From: Climacium dendroides
Lineage: Eukaryota > Streptophyta > Bryopsida > Hypnales > Climaciaceae
NCBI GenBank assembly: GCA_950106755.1
Contig: OX467083.1
Coordinates: 44,716,555 to 44,780,554 of the forward strand
Direction: 5' to 3'
DNA length: 64,000 nt
Shown here piece after piece: positions 61,331 to 64,000 of the stretch (the first letter of the stretch is position 1; the number at the start of each line of letters is the position of its first letter). The position numbers and the translations under genes are program-made. A model generated the notes under the pieces. It saw only the letters and a list, made by a program, of their open reading frames with translations. It searched no databases and was not told where the DNA came from.

Positions 61331-61469
61331 CATTGACATATGAGACTACAGATACAACCCTGTCTAACAGTTGATAAGTTGTAAAAAAAAAAAAAGAACA
61401 CTGCCACTACCGCCAATTCATGAAAAGTATGTGAATACCAAAACTCCTTGCATTTTTAAATTTCTTTTA

Positions 61470-62760
61470 CAGATTTGAAATGGAATTTTCATTGTGAAGA
61501 AAGAGTACAAGGTTGGCCAACTACAAGTGGCCTAGCGGAAAAATAAGCAAAGAGACAAACAACAAAGATACAACCCATCCTAAGAAGATTGGCCGACTAT
61601 AGACCACGGATAGAGGGGCTACAAGGCCCCTCAAGGCTTGCCACCGTAAGGCAGGCGCCTGCCATGCCTTGTTGGACAAAGCCTTTAAGGAGGTTGAAAA
61701 ACAAACCCAACACTCGATTGTGACATCACCAAGCTAGGCCGTCCATTGATCATCTTGGCAGGGAATTCAAACCTACATTTATGGTCTAAAAAGGTCCCCA
61801 GATTCGACTATTGAGCTTGCGGTTCACACAAGCAGGGGGTGTATATGTTGGTCCACTCCTATCTATCATAATCAATCAGCCTTCTTCAGATTTGACTCAT
61901 TATTCGCTTTGTAGTCCATTTGTAGTTGTTGAACACCATGTCAATTCTTTGGATCCAAAGGGTGTAAAGAACTGTTGTACACACCTCCAACTAGAGCCTC
62001 TTGACAAGATTAAACATGAGTAGAAATGCCAACTAAGAAGATCCCTTGGCACCAAATACGAGGTTGTCATGGCCCTTGCACCTCCCTCTCAATTGATAGA
62101 ACATTTATAATATGAATTGCCCATTGCCGTGCGAGTTGGGCCATTGCACACTCACAAAATTGATGAAGAACTGTTTCCTCTAACCAATAGGGGCATATTG
62201 GGCCTCAAGTGTCAAAACTCCTTACATTTCAAGACCATGTGATTGTGTGATTACTTCTACCAATGGTTAATTGGATTGGTAACGATGGAGGTATCATTCA
62301 ACATGGGGTGGGTAATATTTTGTTCAAAAGCAATATAATTTTTCAATGCATGAAATCGCTAATTTGCCACAAACTTTAAGAACAACGGATGGTTCTTTTT
62401 TGGATGAATGAATACTCTCTTCAATGAATAATTTAGGTTTCATATGCCAATTTTGTCCATTTCATCCATTTATATAGATGTAAACAATTCCATCACTCCA
62501 TCAAAGACTGTTTTTTTTGCACTGCCCCAAAATAAATGCAAATAGAATCTTTAATGCCATTTGCTTTTGGACACCAAGGAGACTCATGATTGCGTGATAG
62601 GCAAAATAGTGTTGCTTGCACAAGTGCAACAAACAAGTAATCCATTCCACAAAACAATGTTTGGACTGAATGATCTTCTTCTCCATACCACTTGGCGATG
62701 CTCGTAACCCAATCAAGACACTGAAGTCTAAAAGTGCTTGATGAAATGACCTTCTAAGAA
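61470..62760 (-). pseudogene. 5'-truncated L1-like LINE, C-terminal part
   Basis: On the minus strand about 62200-62113 encodes ICPYW..ETVLHQFCECAMAQ and LARQWAIHIIN, a match to the terminal zinc motif of the LINE at 19-28 kb (LHKFWECTLAYHAWQWGIYI). Upstream, 62716-62501 keeps a 71-codon LINE-like frame (EKKIIQSKHCFVEWITCLLH). It ends near 61470 with the LINE-tail pattern. It belongs to the same family as the large LINE. Inactive. Confidence 0.7.
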
Positions 62761-63849
62761 AACCGAGAAAACAAAAATCACACCTATTTTTGCCAAAATC
62801 TGATAATTTTTGGATGACTACCTTGGTGATAGGACCCTAACCTCCATGAACCTTGAAGGGGAATGAATTATCTTCACAAAAGAAGACGTGAGGGATGGCA
62901 TTAAATGGGGCATCCCTTTTTGAACAAACCAATATTATAGAAATCTCACAGGGGCCCCCACTCACTAGTGTGGTCCTGGCCCTGGGAAATAATAAACCTA
63001 AAATAAACCTTAAAAAACTAAACTGAAATGTAAAGTAAGGAGTTGAGGCTCCCCACCAGCTTGAGTTGACAACTCTTTTTCCGTGTGCCTCCTCAAGCCC
63101 CCCCCCCCCCCAAGGGGAAATATTTGCACTACTCTTTGTCTTCTTAAACTATACTTTTTTTCACTAAAATTGAGTAGACCAATATTACAATTTTTTTTAC
63201 AATTATAGATTGCTTTAAAGTTTTGTATATTTTATTTTATTTTTCAAAGATGAAATAGCATGTCTTCTACATTTCCTAAAATTTAATGAAAATTTGAAAT
63301 TATTATGAATTTTTGAAGAATAAGTTCAAAAATTCATATCAAATGCAAAAAATGATTAAAAAAATCTGAAAATCTTACCATTTCTATATATTATAGTTTA
63401 GAATATCATGCTACGAAGTAAAATTCCATAACATTCTATAATTAAAACATTAGTAGACCTTGCAATTATAGGCTCAAATTTCAAACCTCAATAAGATATA
63501 TTGAGTTCTAAATTTCAAAATGGAGTATAAACTAGACTTAGTTAGCTTCATTCTTATAGTTGGAATCAATTTCATAAATATCATTTGATTTTTAAATTTT
63601 TTAATCAAGAACAAGGATATATGAGATGTCAAAATACACTAAAAGAACATCTTTTGTCAACCATCTTCTTAGCATTTTTTTATATGGAGAAGTCAAGAAT
63701 ACATCAATGAGGAAATTTCCATCACTATTCACTACAAACCCATTCAAAGAATGCTCAAGAAAAAATTGGACAAAATATCTCATGTGTTCATCCAAAAGTT
63801 TGTTTCTAACTCTACAAGAAACTTGTTTTTTCTTGTATTCAAATTTACT
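62761..63849. other. Intergenic DNA with a poly-C run
   Basis: A C-run of about 12 lies at 63099-63111. No gene recognised. Confidence 0.4.
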
Positions 63850-63985
63850 GATTTTAGATGACATCCAATGTAACAACTCCTATTTTTATGTCAACAATAA
63901 CATCCAATGAAACATCTTGATGTTATATTTGATGTTATTGTTGACATAAAAATAGGGGTTGTTACAATGGATGTCACCTAAAATC
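63850..63985 (+). mobile_element. Foldback MITE near the window end
   Basis: Arms of about 55 bp (GATTTTAGATGACATCCAAT ... and the inverse ATTGTAACAACCCCTATTTT region) are nearly perfect complements around a short loop at about 63905-63930. Target duplication not evident. Confidence 0.85.
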
Positions 63986-64000
63986 CATCACCTAAAATAT

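Overview
The window reads as nuclear DNA of a land plant. It is AT-rich, its genes have short GT-AG introns, and its transposons are plant-type. Two genes are recognised, both on the minus strand. They are a SCAR/WAVE actin-nucleation regulator of the plant type (positions 1-4280, running off the window start) and a four-exon thioredoxin-like U5 snRNP protein of the DIM1-like/TXNL4B class (28788-30862). Introns of roughly 75-700 bp and the low gene density fit a non-flowering plant such as a moss or another early-diverging lineage. That placement is inference; nothing in the window fixes the species.

Layout. 1-4280 holds the SCAR exons, with a GC-richer 5' leader and promoter to about 4.9 kb. 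4.9-19 kb is gene-poor: CACTA-type non-autonomous elements (9077-10135, 10161-10337, 17734-18938), a GC-richer island (11.15-12.26 kb), an (AAT)n tract of about 180 bp and a TTAA-ended repeat (13648-15169). 19-28 kb is one decayed L1-like LINE (CCHC knuckle, endonuclease, reverse transcriptase with a YVDD-type active site, terminal zinc motif). It is split by two CACTA elements whose 3-bp target duplications can be read. 28.4-31.7 kb is the second gene island. It has a roughly 170-bp tandem repeat directly upstream of the TXNL4B-like start and a possible small gene downstream of that repeat. 32.6-35.3 kb is a decayed hAT-type transposase on the minus strand. 35.3-64 kb has no recognisable host gene. 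It holds several copies of the TTAA-ended repeat, a tandem array of about 330-bp units derived from it, several foldback MITEs with target duplications, minisatellites, and a second relic of the same LINE family on the minus strand.

The most interesting material is mobile. It includes a family of 0.6-1.4-kb repeats with ends TTAA-CCCCTAAAG...CTTTAGGGG-TTAA, which looks like a non-autonomous piggyBac-like group. It also includes a well-preserved nesting record of small CACTA elements inside the LINE, inside another CACTA element and inside the TTAA family. No bacterial-type operon, CRISPR array, rRNA or convincing tRNA was seen.
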